Assembly (NCBI RefSeq): GCF_020283565.1
Contig: NC_060060.1
Location: forward strand, 38,502,001-38,566,000
Direction of reading: 5' to 3'
Origin: Trifolium pratense
Lineage: Eukaryota > Streptophyta > Magnoliopsida > Fabales > Fabaceae
Length of the DNA stretch: 64,000 nucleotides
The translations under genes and the position numbers were made by a program. This document shows positions 24,420 to 35,652 of the stretch, one piece after another (position 1 is the first letter of the stretch; every line of letters starts with the position of its first letter). The notes beneath the pieces are model-generated. The model was not told the origin of the DNA and did not search any database. It saw only the letters and a program-made list of their open reading frames with translations.

Positions 24420-26404
24420 AGTAATTTAATGATGGATACATATGATATATACATGGCTTGGTGGACCATGGTTTGTTTGATTGACCTAGCTTATCACGTA
24501 CATAAGGACACACTAATAATTTGTTTAGTTAATGAAATTAAATTAATACTATTCAACTGCATGCATTCATGAATTTCTCTGTATGGTCCAATTTCTTTAG
24601 TTGATGTGTCTCTTAAATAGATTTACAATTTGAGCATGATTATTAAAGATGGAAACGTAAAAACATATAATAAGTATAACAACAGAGAGAAGGAAAATTG
24701 TCTACTCTATCTGAAAATTTGAAAGAAGACTATGACTTTAAATCATGTTTCTTTGTCTCTGCATTCCTTTATTTCTTTATTCCATATTTCATACTTACAG
24801 CCCTACCTCACACGTTGGATCTATTCAATAATAAATCCACTTTAGGCTCTTACAACATACTTATGACTTACTCATCTGTTTGCATTGATTTTGATATTAT
24901 ATTATGTTTTATGGGGCTGTTTTTGGATTCTAATTCGAGATCGGGAGTTAATGTTTAGTGATATTTTTCTACGCCGGGTTGGTGCCTTTCTGGTTGTGAG
25001 ATTAGGAGGTGGATCTCGCTTAGGTGGTGTTTGTTTTGCGTTTATTTTTGGTGTTCCGCATATATACGACGTCTCTATTGTAGTTTTTTTTTATTGATCC
25101 ATGTTCGTCTTGCGCAGAGACCTGATTAATTAATAATATATTTGCCGTTAACAAAAATAACAGTTTTTGAACATGTATTCAATAGTTAAAATCTATGAAT
25201 GTTTAGCTAGAATAAATGCATCCAAGTTTACTACAAAAGGCTGAACATCATAGTAACTCCAATTTTCTCAAATGAGGTTGGTGATAGTATGGATCAAGCT
25301 GTCATTGGTTTGAGGAGTTAGGGTGGGTACTCAATGGAGGACTGATCATTCAATGGTCCTCGTGTATACACATAGTCTCCATCATTCTCTTCCAACACTT
25401 GTATTTTGGCATCACTTTAATTAGTTGAACTTTAGTTAATTTTGGCTGAACCTATTGATTATTTATCTCACTTTTTTAATTAACAAATAAGGATACACCC
25501 AAAAAGGGCCAACAAACAAATGTAATTAAATACTTAAACTCTTTCTACTCTTTTTTCTTTTGTGACTAAAAACTATTTCTTTTCACATGCCCTTTTGTAA
25601 GGAAATTAGTAGAGACAATAAATAGTATGGTTATTATGGATAGAAATCCCTTCAAAGCTGGTTTGTTTTCCACCAGAAAATTATATAATTTATTAGAACT
25701 TTTCACTCACCATGAATCCATGATTTGTTTTGTTGGTATGAGAAAAAAAAATCGAATTATATGATGCGGTCACAAAGCAATACATTTGTACAATCAGTAT
25801 ATCAGTAATCGTTGAATTGTTCGATCTTGATCCAATAATCAATAAATTCTACGGTGGATTATTATACTACTAGTTTTGAAGAGAGAATATATTTTTCATT
25901 CTTTATGATTTTATTATAATTATTATTTTTATACATGGTGTGCATGTCCATGACTAGGTTATTGAGCCAAAATCCTTCACCAGCATTTTTTTTTTTTTAA
26001 ATTTAAAACATACTATATGCTATTTCAAAACATGATGTCTTCCTATAATCATGTGAAGACATCAGCCATGGAATGAAAATAAAATAATACAGTAAGCTTC
26101 TAAAATTAAAATAAGCAGAAAATAAAGAGGGGTGGAAGATCATTAAGGGGTTGATTAAAATAATAAGATATCTATCTAGGTTCCAATTCCAACCAACCAA
26201 AACTTCAAAAAAAGTAATTAATTGAAAACCGTGTAATTTAGTCCTTGTGGACATGTCGCCCACCCTCATGGCAAATCATAACCATTGTGACTCATCTCAT
26301 TTTCTGACTTGGCTTTGCTTTTCATTCTCTCTCTGTATACATCACTCTCTTAATTAAACCACCTTCTAATTATACTTTTATATAAAAAAAGTTATATAAA
26401 TGAA
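24420..26404. other. AT-rich intergenic DNA
   Basis: No gene is supported. A less AT-rich patch at 24900-25030 has open frames on the plus strand but no recognisable protein. A line of T- and A-runs follows. The first 300 bases upstream of the Aux/IAA gene are covered separately. Confidence 0.4.
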
Positions 26405-26645
26405 AATAAATCGTTGGTTGAGTGGTGATTAATGCTGATATTGATATGAATGATTATGGTCGATCCCACTTTTAACCAAATTATTTTCATAGGTGAGAGT
26501 CAATAATCAAATTTTTGACCATGGAGAAAATTTAGTTGGGAGGTGAGAACTCACTTTATGTGCTCCACAAGTTCCCCGACACATATTAGTCATTACGGTA
26601 GTAGAGACTTCATACTAATATCATGTGTCCCAAAAAAATTGATCA
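26405..26645 (+). mobile_element. tRNA-derived SINE
   Basis: An A-box-like TTGGTTGAGTGGTGATT near 26412 and a B-box-like GGTCGATCCCA near 26459 stand about 45 bp apart, as in tRNA promoters. The family body follows: GTTGGGAGGTGAGAACTC, CACAAGTTCCCCGACAC, TTAGTCATTACGG. It sits about 170 bp upstream of the Aux/IAA start. No clean target duplication was found. Confidence 0.65.
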
Positions 26646-26730
26646 ATAATATATAATAAACAAAAATAACTAATAAATATATTTACAATTTTTATACATA
26701 GAGTTACTAGCACCACAATGATGGTTTGTC

Positions 26731-26750
26731 CCTTATATATATATATAAGG
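26731..26750 (+). promoter_or_regulatory. Palindromic TATA region of the Aux/IAA gene
   Basis: A perfect 20-bp palindrome CCTTATATATATATATAAGG lies about 65-80 bp before the ATG at 26812, the distance expected of a TATA box with a short leader. No canonical TGTCTC auxin element was seen close by. Confidence 0.5.
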
Positions 26751-26811
26751 AACCTAAGGTGACAGCTTTTCTTTTGAGCATTAATTCAATTACATACATT
26801 GATTGAAAAAG

Positions 26812-27739
26812 ATGGAAACATTAGAACAAACTCAATCCTCTTCATCTTCATCTTCTTCAATAGATAGTAACAAATATAGCAACTGCTGCAGAAACAGAAC
26901 TGATTTAAGCACTGATCTCAAACTTGGTCTTAGCATCTCTCCTTCTTCTCCATCTCAATTACCATTCAATTCAACAACACCAAGGTATGTACATTTCTAA
27001 ATCTTTCATATTAATTTCTATGCACTTTTGTTACTTAATTTTCATCTTAAGTAGTAATGTTATATATTTCAGAGAGGAAACATTTGCTTGGCCACCAGTT
27101 AATAAGTCAGTATTGAGAAGAAACATCATTGTTGAGAAACAAAATCATATTCATCATCAAAGATCTTTATTTGTCAAAGTTTATATGGAAGGAATTCCAA
27201 TTGGTCGAAAATTAAATCTGCTTGAACATCATAACTATGATGGACTTGTTCAAGCTCTTTGTCATATGTTTAAGACAATTATTCTCTGTAAGCATTCAAT
27301 TAACCAATCTTTCATCAAATTTATTTTCTTCTTTTGGACCTTACCACCATATATAATAATTGTTTTTTTTTTTTCCTGCAGCTCCTAATTCTCAACCACT
27401 TAATTCTTGGAATTTTCATGTTCTAACTTATGAGGATCAAGAAGGAGATTGGATGATGGTTGGAGATGTTCCTTGGGAGTAAGTTTTTTTCTTTTAGTAG
27501 GATTAATCTCGTATTTCGAAATTTACAATATTCAAACGCACACTGTGTACCAACCACTTGCGCTAGATCGAAGTGGTCGAGACTAAGTGATATAAAAATT
27601 AAAAACCTTAAAATAAAATGTCAACATTCATCAACAATGACATCTACATTTTCATTATGTTGACAAATTATGCAATTAATGCAGGATGTTTTTGTCAAGT
27701 GTGAAGAGGCTGAAGATCACAAGAGCTAACAGCTGCTAA
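26812..27739 (+). CDS. IAA31: Non-canonical Aux/IAA transcriptional repressor, IAA31-type
   Basis: Four exons join in phase (26812-26984, 27073-27287, 27382-27478, 27685-27739) to give 179 residues. After a poly-Ser N-terminus (9-16) comes the EAR repression motif L36-K-L-G-L40. The domain II position reads FAWPPVN (62-68) rather than the canonical degron GWPPV, so TIR1/AFB-driven degradation in response to auxin should be weak. The PB1 region is complete: LFVKVYMEG with Lys93 and PIGRK, then [18 protein letters not shown] with the acidic OPCA face, ending [10 protein letters not shown]. Such proteins bind ARF factors through PB1 and repress auxin-responsive genes in the nucleus. The order of motifs and domain II remnant match my memory of Arabidopsis IAA31 better than IAA20/IAA30. 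An in-frame non-ATG extension upstream is ignored. Confidence 0.93.
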
Positions 27740-30330
27740 TCTCTCAAGGCACATGCTACTCATCAATTTTCACTGTTCATAAATTTTTGTCCTAATTATT
27801 AATTAGTTTGGGGTGGGTGAAATTAGTAGAAATTCCACAAAAATTTGGTTTCAATGATGATTATCATATATGATTGCTATATAAACCCAAAAACATAGAT
27901 GTATAGCTTCTCACCTAGTTGTCAATTTAGTGAATAGCTAGCTAGCTAGTACAGAGTAAATTAATTAATCTCTCTGTTTAATTTTATGATTGGGTCTACT
28001 AAGTTAATTTCCAGCTAGTTTTTGGAACTATAGCTTAATTTTTACAAATTTGATTGGTATATTGAATAGCATCTTCCTTTGATCAATCTTACCAACAATG
28101 CATATGAATATTCTTTTCTGTTGTCTATCTTTTATGATTATTTCAAGCTTAAGGTGTGGAACTAGCTCAATTATTTTTTGTAACAATTAGGTATGGTCTT
28201 TATTTCATGGATCTTACCTATGATTACTTGCGATGATTACACATCTCTTCGTGATTTGATCAGAATCCGTCATATGTCTCCTCATCCATCATAAGATATC
28301 TTCTAGTAGTACATATTTTATTAGAATATATCTTTCAATAGTATAAATTCTATCGAGAGATATGTGGTCAGTAGTATAAATTTTATCAAAAAATATCTTT
28401 TCGTAGTATTTTTTATGTGAGCAATGTGATGCGCGAAGAACAACCTTTATCGGTTGAAGTACTAAATACTCAAAGTCCATGTGTAGCTCAAAAATTACAA
28501 AGATAATAAAAGTGAAACAATGAAAAGCAGCTACAATTTTCCTAATTAATTTCCCCTAGGTGTGCTTTTTCTGCTGTCTCTACTTTGATGTGCTTTGCTT
28601 TGTTGGATACATTACAACATAATGGCTATGGACATTGTTGTAAACATTTTTTATTTATTTATATTTTACCCTTTAAACTATAATGATTTTAAAAAGGACT
28701 AAGTTTGTGAGTGTGAAATAACAATGAGATTGAAACTTATGTTTTTATTTACATTAATGAAATAAGATAGAATCGAATGAATAGAGTGGTAAGAAGTCGT
28801 TATCTATAGTTTGATTTGTTTCTAAAAAATGAATAGTATGGAACAAAACTATTTCATCTTATCCCATCAACCAACTCCTCCAATTTTGCTTCTCCTTCCA
28901 ATTTAGTGGATATGGAATAGATACCATTTCTTATCTCTATTTGTATTTTATATCCCATACCATTTCTTGTAGATTGTCATTGGCTCATTGTCTTGATTGT
29001 TTGCTATGTTATTTCTCACTATTTGTTATTTATGTATGCATTGCTAATTAATTGTGTTTAGGTTGATAATATTCCATATTGATCGACAAGGAACTAAGAC
29101 CTAATCTATATCATGTTTAGGCCTCATGGGACACATTTAAATATAAGATAACATATTTAGTTACTATAAAAATATTCTAAAACAATTCAAAAAATTGTGT
29201 TATTGTGATAAACTCGAAAATCAATTTTCCAGAATTCTAAAAAATTTGAATGTGGAGTTGGCCAAGTAATCAAAAAATTGTGTCAAGAATGTTTTTCTAT
29301 ATATTCAAATGCAGGGTAATTTAGGTGATTATGATTCAAATAGTTTATTTATTAAAAAAAGAAATATTTTATAGGGGTAAGAGGTACATAGATCGGGGGT
29401 AGGGGGAGATTTCTCCAAAATTATAGATGCATTCATCTGGCCCATTACTTTCGGCCCATCATCACTAACAACTTTCCTTTTTACCTTCATAAACATTTTT
29501 AAAAGAAATTGGATTCCTGCGGCTGCAACAAAGATTTTGCCGCATTCACCTTGAAAGGGATGAGATTTACTTTTCTCATTCTATCTATTACTCAGGCGTA
29601 CTACGTATTTCTCATTTTACCATTCCGCTACTTAAATAACGGACATTGTTAAAATGAGGAATATTGAGAAAAAAAACATGTTACATGAAAATTCATTTTT
29701 ATAACGTCCACTACATATGTAGCGGATTTCTCCGCTACATAATACTACCTCAATCTCTAAATATAATACTCTTTTTTATATTTTTTTTACTCCTTTTTAA
29801 TTTAAAACACCAATCCGAAGAAAGAGAGAAAAAAAATAAAACATCAATTCAAAGAAAAATGTTAAACTTAAAACACCACAAAAATAATTTTGCTAAATTA
29901 AACTACAATAGATAAATAATATATATGAGATTGTAAATTCGATTTTTGTTGACTCCAGAGTAAAAAATAACCTAGAACTAGGGGTGGCAAAACAGGCCCA
30001 ACCCGTCAAGCCAGCCCGTTTATCCCGTTATTTTTGGCAGGCTGAGCCTCAGTTTTGAGCTCGCGTCCTTTAGTTAGCCCGTTTATTTGTTTTTTCTGAC
30101 AAATTTGTTTGTTTTTATTTTTTCATAAGTTGGTTTTTTCTCAAAAAAAAAAATAAAAAGAAGCAACAGGCGTGGGGGTGTAATAGTTAGCAGAACGGAG
30201 GTAGTACCGTAGTAGTGGGTCCCTCCCTCCCTCCCGCGCGGTGGTAAGGATTGAAAATCGGAGGAAGAGAGTATTTGTCTTCGGCGTGTTCCTCTTTCCC
30301 ATCCATCATATCATTTGATTGAGATTGAAG
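27740..30330. other. Intergenic DNA between IAA31-type gene and BSH
   Basis: AT-rich DNA without a supported gene. Around 28288-28400 are short inverted TTTTATYRA(G/A)ATATCTTTC-like words. At 29983 starts AGGGGTGGCAAAACAGGCC, the end of an AGGG-type foldback element without a matching right end, so probably truncated. Before BSH (30205-30245) is a pyrimidine/GC-rich leader with CCCTCCCTCC. Confidence 0.45.
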
Positions 30331-32876
30331 ATGAAAACCCCTCTTTCCAGTTTCTACCGAAACCCCGTTAAGTTCAGGATGTAAGTTTCTTCTTCTTTCT
30401 TTCTTTTGAATGTGTAATCAATGAATGAATGAATGTGTAATCACTTTTACACACTGACACAGGCCAACTTCGGAAAACCTAGTTCCCATTCGACTTGACA
30501 TTGAAATCGACGGTCATAGATACAAGGATGCTTTCACTTGGAACCCTTCTGGTAATTATTATTAATATTCTCAATTCTTAATTGATTAGATTAGATTAAT
30601 TAAATGATATATTTTGTAGATCCGGATTCAGAGATTGTTGTGTTTGCTAAAAGGACTGTTAAAGATTTGAAGCTACCTCCCCCTTTTGTTACTCAGATTG
30701 CTCAATCCATTCAAGTAACTAACTAAACTAACTACTACTTCATTACAATTTGCATTTCCACTTCATTTATTTATTTATTTATTTATTTGCCTTTTTCTCT
30801 CTATCAGTCTCAGCTAGCTGAATTTCGATCCTACGACGGCCAAGATATGTATGCTGGAGACAAGATTCTCCCCATCAAGGTCTCTCTCTTTCTTTCTTGT
30901 TGCTTCCATTCAACTCTACATAGATTCTTATCACTCCTTTCATGTACTTTAAGCATTTCTCAAGGGAGAACACTGTAATATACCTAAATTTTGTTGTTTC
31001 ATTTTTACAGCTCGATCTTCGTGTAAATCATACACTTGTAAAGGATCAATTTTTATGGGTAAGATTGCACTAAGGAAGGACACTGTATTATAACATTCAA
31101 ACTGTTACCTTCTGCTTTGTTTCTTCACCATGTATGTGTCTAAATTCCAGGACTTGAATAATTTCGATAGTGATCCTGAAGAGTTTGCAAGAATCTTCTG
31201 CAGAGACATGGACATTCAGGATCCTGAGGTTGGAGTAAGTATATCTAACTATTGCTAGTAGTAAGTAATTAAATAATTTGTTATACTCCCTTCAACCACT
31301 AACATTACCCATTATTATGAAACATTGTTCAAATTGTCTGCTCGCAACAAAGAATAACCACTGAAATCTCAACTTATTCCAACTTTATGTTATTTTCTAT
31401 TAGCTTTCTTCCTCGGAACATCATATGATATCGGTAGTTGGAAAAATTACACTGTCAATTCCTTTTTGTCAGTTTAAACTTTAAAAAAAAATTATTATGT
31501 TAATGTAGGACTCTCTCCTACACACACACAATACACATGCATAAGCCATAAGCACACAAACCTTGAAATGTGAAACATACTAAACACCAAAATACTACTG
31601 TTTTGCAGCCAGCTGTTGCCTTTGCCATCAGAGAACAGCTTTATGAGGTCATTCATTCTATTGGTCGATTAATTTATCATGTCTTTGTGTTATATATATC
31701 GCTCATTTATCATCAGCTTAATACATTTTCATATTCAGATTGCAATTCAAAGTGTGGTTTCAGCAAGAGAAAGCAGATTAAGCAAGAAGGGTCGTCGAGG
31801 GGCTGACTTTACTCCAGTCAGGTTTTTTTACACCTCTATCCTAAGTTCAGTTGATGTGATAAATGCATTTTTACTATAAACTCAGAGTATATACGTGTCC
31901 CTAATCTATTATTTATCACTTTTGACAGCAAAGGAGGTGCTGTAGCAGTGGACTTGGTCAAGTTATTTGGTATTAAATCAAGTGTTGTTCGGTAAGTGGG
32001 TTTCATAAATTTGTGTGCTCTTGTTAGCTGAAATTCAACAATTGCTACTGAACATTTATATTATCATTTCACCATCTTGAACTACTGCTAGTCATGGTGC
32101 TAGCGTAGTTAAAATTCTTCTTTTTAATATTATTTAATTTATAAGCATCAAAAGTCGAAACCCAGCTAAGCAGCGGCATAATGCGGCTCTACGCAACTAA
32201 GAACAAAAAACAAACTGTTAAATGTCAATTAAGAAGAAAAACTGCTGAAAAAATGGTGGACTAGAATAAAAGCATTGGAGATAGCCAATGTAATTAAATT
32301 CCTTTAGTCTTATATATATGTTTACAATTTGTATACCTTTAAATTTCTATTAGTTCATTTTTTATCAAACAGTGATGCGAAATTTAGTATAAAATGTTGT
32401 CAATTGAAGGCTATATTGGCACTACAGCACAGTTGCATAGCGAAATTGTTCGATCCTAGATTAAAAATAAATTGCAATTTTCTTCGATCCTAGATGTACA
32501 ACATTACTTGTGAACAAAAGTGACTGCTTTATTAATTGCTCGCATGTGTTTTGTCTGCATAATGTTTTTACTACACTTCATTTGCTACCTGTTTGCAATT
32601 TTAGCTTAGTTTAAACACACAAGAACAAGGCTATTTTTGCATGTTTGATTCAAACCTATTTGCAATTTTTGGTTAAAAAATACCCTGACAAGATTATGTT
32701 TGTATTTTATTTTATGGCTTATAAAGTTCAAATTGAGAACTTCACATGATTTGGCTGTTTTGGTTGAATGCATCAGGAAAAGAAAGGAGTGGGATGTATA
32801 TGAACCCATTGTGGATCTTCTATCCAATGAAGAAGTTGATCTCCTTGAAGCAAAGGAAGAGAGAAATTTCAGGTGA
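30331..32876 (+). CDS. BSH: SNF5/SMARCB1-type chromatin-remodelling subunit (BUSHY GROWTH)
   Basis: Ten exons join in phase: 30331-30380, 30463-30551, 30620-30714, 30808-30879, 31011-31058, 31151-31234, 31609-31647, 31739-31821, 31929-31991 and 32777-32876. The product has 240 residues, the size I recall for Arabidopsis BSH. It starts [19 protein letters not shown], followed by the two SNF5 repeats: [42 protein letters not shown] and [13 protein letters not shown]. It ends with [21 protein letters not shown]5 proteins are core subunits of SWI/SNF nucleosome remodellers in the nucleus. Unlike animal homologues, it lacks an extended N-terminus. All splice sites are GT-AG. The stop TGA overlaps a GTGA that could be misread as a donor. 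Confidence 0.95.
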
Positions 32877-35044
32877 ATTGGCCCTCTAATCAACCACGCC
32901 TTATCAGTTAGTTAAATAGAGAGTATACTTCTAATGTTGTAGTTGAAGTTATTTTCATGTATAGTAGTTGGTTTTATTTATAAGACCAGCAATCAATGGT
33001 TCAGCATATTGTCATCATTTGCTTTATGCACTGTTTCTTCTGTTATATCTTCTGTACCAAAATGAAACTTTAGGTATAAGGTTCAAGTTTTCATCAAACT
33101 GAAGGGATCTCAACTCTTAAAATATGTCTTAGCTTGGAATAAGATTAGTTCTGAAGGGTGAAATATAAACTTGCAGGGGATCCATATCAAATAATATTTA
33201 ATCAGACCAAACGAAGGTATTAAAACTGGAGATGGATTCCCCAATATATGCTGGTTTTGCGAAAGGGACCAGTCTTTTGCAACATGATCTAAAGTTCAAA
33301 TATGTGTTAGTAGAGGTGTTCGCCTTTACCACGTGTTTGCCTTTTTTTGTTTAAAATGTGGTCACACCAGACAGCAGACTCAAAGCCACAAATTCCAGCT
33401 TTACAAAAATCACGACCATGTTGTAGATCCAAACAAGCTATTATTAGTGTGTGAGAGCGTCTTAAATATGATTAAGTGTGTTTGGTTTTGTGGTGGCGAA
33501 AATTGATTTTGGCTTGGATACCTCTCCATCAAAAGTGATTTCTATCTAATATATATTATTCTTTGAATAGTTTGGATCAAAATTGTTTTCGAGTGAGTAA
33601 ATTACTAAAATGGGTTTTAATGTGTGCATATTTATATAGTATTTCATCTAATTTTTGACAACCAAACATTAGGCCTTACTCATATGCGGCCAGAGTAACA
33701 TTAGTTGAAACATCACTCACATACTCAGCACTATGCACTACACCAAACCTTCCATTATCCTCCATTACCACATGATGCTTTATGCACACCACACATTTGG
33801 TGCAACAAATTAACCTTGGCCTCCCAAACCTTGTTGAAACATGTCAACATAATATATATTGTCCCACAACAATTTTATCCACAAGTTATGGCCCTATGCA
33901 CCACTACAACATTCGATGAACATAAGAACCAAACCAGATATGTTTCATTTCTCTGCATAACAACAATTACATTGCAACCTTTCATCATATGTATCAGTCT
34001 TGCTCTTGCCACACAAACAAAATGATTAGCTACTGTTAATTACTTTTGTGCTTGGGGAAAAATTACTTTTAACTACAAAAGTATTAAATTAGCACCCACA
34101 ATCAAGACAACATACATATAAAATATTGATACATCTTTCAGTCAAAATTTAATAATTGATTCACCAAGTACATTTAAAAAAAATTAAAAAAATCATAATA
34201 GAAGGTACAATTCTTTTAGTTTGCCGACGGTCCTACACCTACACTTACACAAAACATCATCATAACTTGTTTAATTGTTTATCATGATTATTGAAGGAAC
34301 TTCTATCAACATTTTGGACCCTACAAAGTACTAGTGATTACAAATATCTGATTTTCAGATCATAGGATCACAAAAATATCTTCTTCTTTTTACATTTTGA
34401 TTTTCTTTTTACTACTTTCTCTCACCATTTTTTTCCTTATTAAAACAAACATTGTCAAAGAATCACACATAAGGCTAAAATTAACTATAAATATACACAT
34501 TGACACGAGACATGATACATTGATGCATCGACAATAATAATAATTTTAAAAAATGACAATATTTAATATAAACATGAGTGTTGTTGTCGTGACGGTGTTA
34601 GAAACAACATATATCCGACATCAGAATATCCCTAATTCGAAGAGTATCTATATTTTACGGAGTATAGGAAAATTAAACTAATTGAACCCTCAAAGAGGGA
34701 AACAGTCAACATAGATCAGAGAGCAAAAAACAATCTACTAGTACTTTTCATTTCAATAAAAAAATCTCACCATGATTTTCTATCACCAATCACAGGGATT
34801 CCCAACAAGTACTACTACCATAACATTTTGACTAGGAAGGAAAATGTTGCTAAAAACTAAAACCGCCACCTTAATTCTTCCTCAAAGAAAAAGGGGCACA
34901 TATCAAATATCTTAATTTTCATTACATTCATCATAGCAACAACTATGACCTTAACATTAATTAGCATATAAAAAAAACATTAGCTAATTTATGCACTTGG
35001 ACTTCTCAATTGGTTTCTTGATTGAAAAGGGCATTTGAGTAATT
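32877..35044. other. Intergenic DNA after BSH
   Basis: BSH 3' flank, the GTGTTTGGTT element (33470-33680, listed separately) and AT-rich DNA. An open frame at 33705-34025 is rich in His, Thr and Cys without any recognisable domain and is treated as chance. Confidence 0.4.
33470..33680. mobile_element. MITE-like element with TGTTTGGTT/AACCAAACA ends
   Basis: The left end GTGTGTTTGGTTTTGTGGTG is matched by a right end TTGACAACCAAACATTAG, inverse over the core TGTTTGGTT. It is about 200 bp long and resembles the truncated copy at 14273-14370. No target duplication could be fixed. Confidence 0.5.
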
Positions 35045-35557
35045 TCATGTTGAAGAAGTTATGTTACACTCTGTAGCTGTGGATTTGGTCCTATCCAGCA
35101 TTGACCACATAACTTGAACATCTTCATATCCACATGCCATTACTTCACCTTGCAGATCCATTATACGTCTCTCTTGCTCTGCAAATAATTAGAAAAAAAA
35201 AATGAATTAAATGGTGTGGCCTTAAAAGTACAAATTTTTTTGTTCTATAAAAGTACAATTTTTTTCAGTAAAATAATAATTAAAAAAGTACAATTTTAAC
35301 TGACAATATACCATTTAAATAGTTATCATACAAGAAGTATTTTATTTTTATTTATGTGAAAACTAATAAATAAAAAAGTAAAAAAATTTAAAATTTGTGA
35401 AGGGTCTAAATCTAATTAAGTGAAGAAATTAAGATTGTGGAAAGGGATGTAGAAACAAACCTGTTTGAGACTTCTTATGATCCCTTGTGGGTTGTTCCTT
35501 AAAGAAAGTACAAGCTTTTTTGAATGGTGTAGTGATGGTTTTCTTCCAAGAAGCCAT
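35045..35557 (-). CDS. Conserved small plant protein of unknown function (76 aa)
   Basis: Two minus-strand exons, 35557-35461 and 35178-35045, join in phase across an intron with a GTTTGT donor and a TTTGCAG acceptor. The protein has 76 residues: a basic N-terminal half MASWKKTITTPFKKACTFFK, then QERRIMDLQGEVMACGYEDV and QVMWSMLD, ending CNITSST. I recall this layout from small plant proteins without known function; no enzyme or binding motif is visible. The N-terminus could form a short amphipathic basic helix. There is no signal peptide or transmembrane segment. A TATATAAAAGG stands about 70-80 bp upstream of the ATG, supporting this start and strand. Longer open frames over the same bases on the same strand run into the intron and are not the gene. 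Confidence 0.85.
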
Positions 35558-35625
35558 TTTTTTTGAGATAACAAAGCTTTTGAATATGCTAATACCTTAT
35601 CTTTGCAATGAATGTATTCTCTAGG

Positions 35626-35640
35626 CCTTTTATATAATAA
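35626..35640 (-). promoter_or_regulatory. TATA box of the 76-aa protein gene
   Basis: The minus strand reads TTATATAAAAGGCC here, about 70-80 bp before the start codon at 35557. It is directly preceded by an (ATT)n run (35637-35652 on the plus strand). Confidence 0.6.
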
Positions 35641-35652
35641 TAATAATAATAT

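Noticed and set aside
24885..25097. Plus-strand open frames in a less AT-rich patch
   Set aside because: The peptides (Gly/Val/Phe-rich) have no recognisable domain and no splice partners; only the base composition is notable.
29983..30080. AGGGGTGGCAAAACAGGCC start as a complete foldback element
   Set aside because: No inverse right end was found before BSH; only a truncated left end can be supported.
32101..32776. Possible extra exon in the long last BSH intron
   Set aside because: The flanking exons join in phase and match the expected SNF5 sequence without a gap, so no exon is missing.
33705..34025. 106-codon open frame between BSH and the 76-aa gene
   Set aside because: No recognisable domain or splice partner; composition follows the local base composition.
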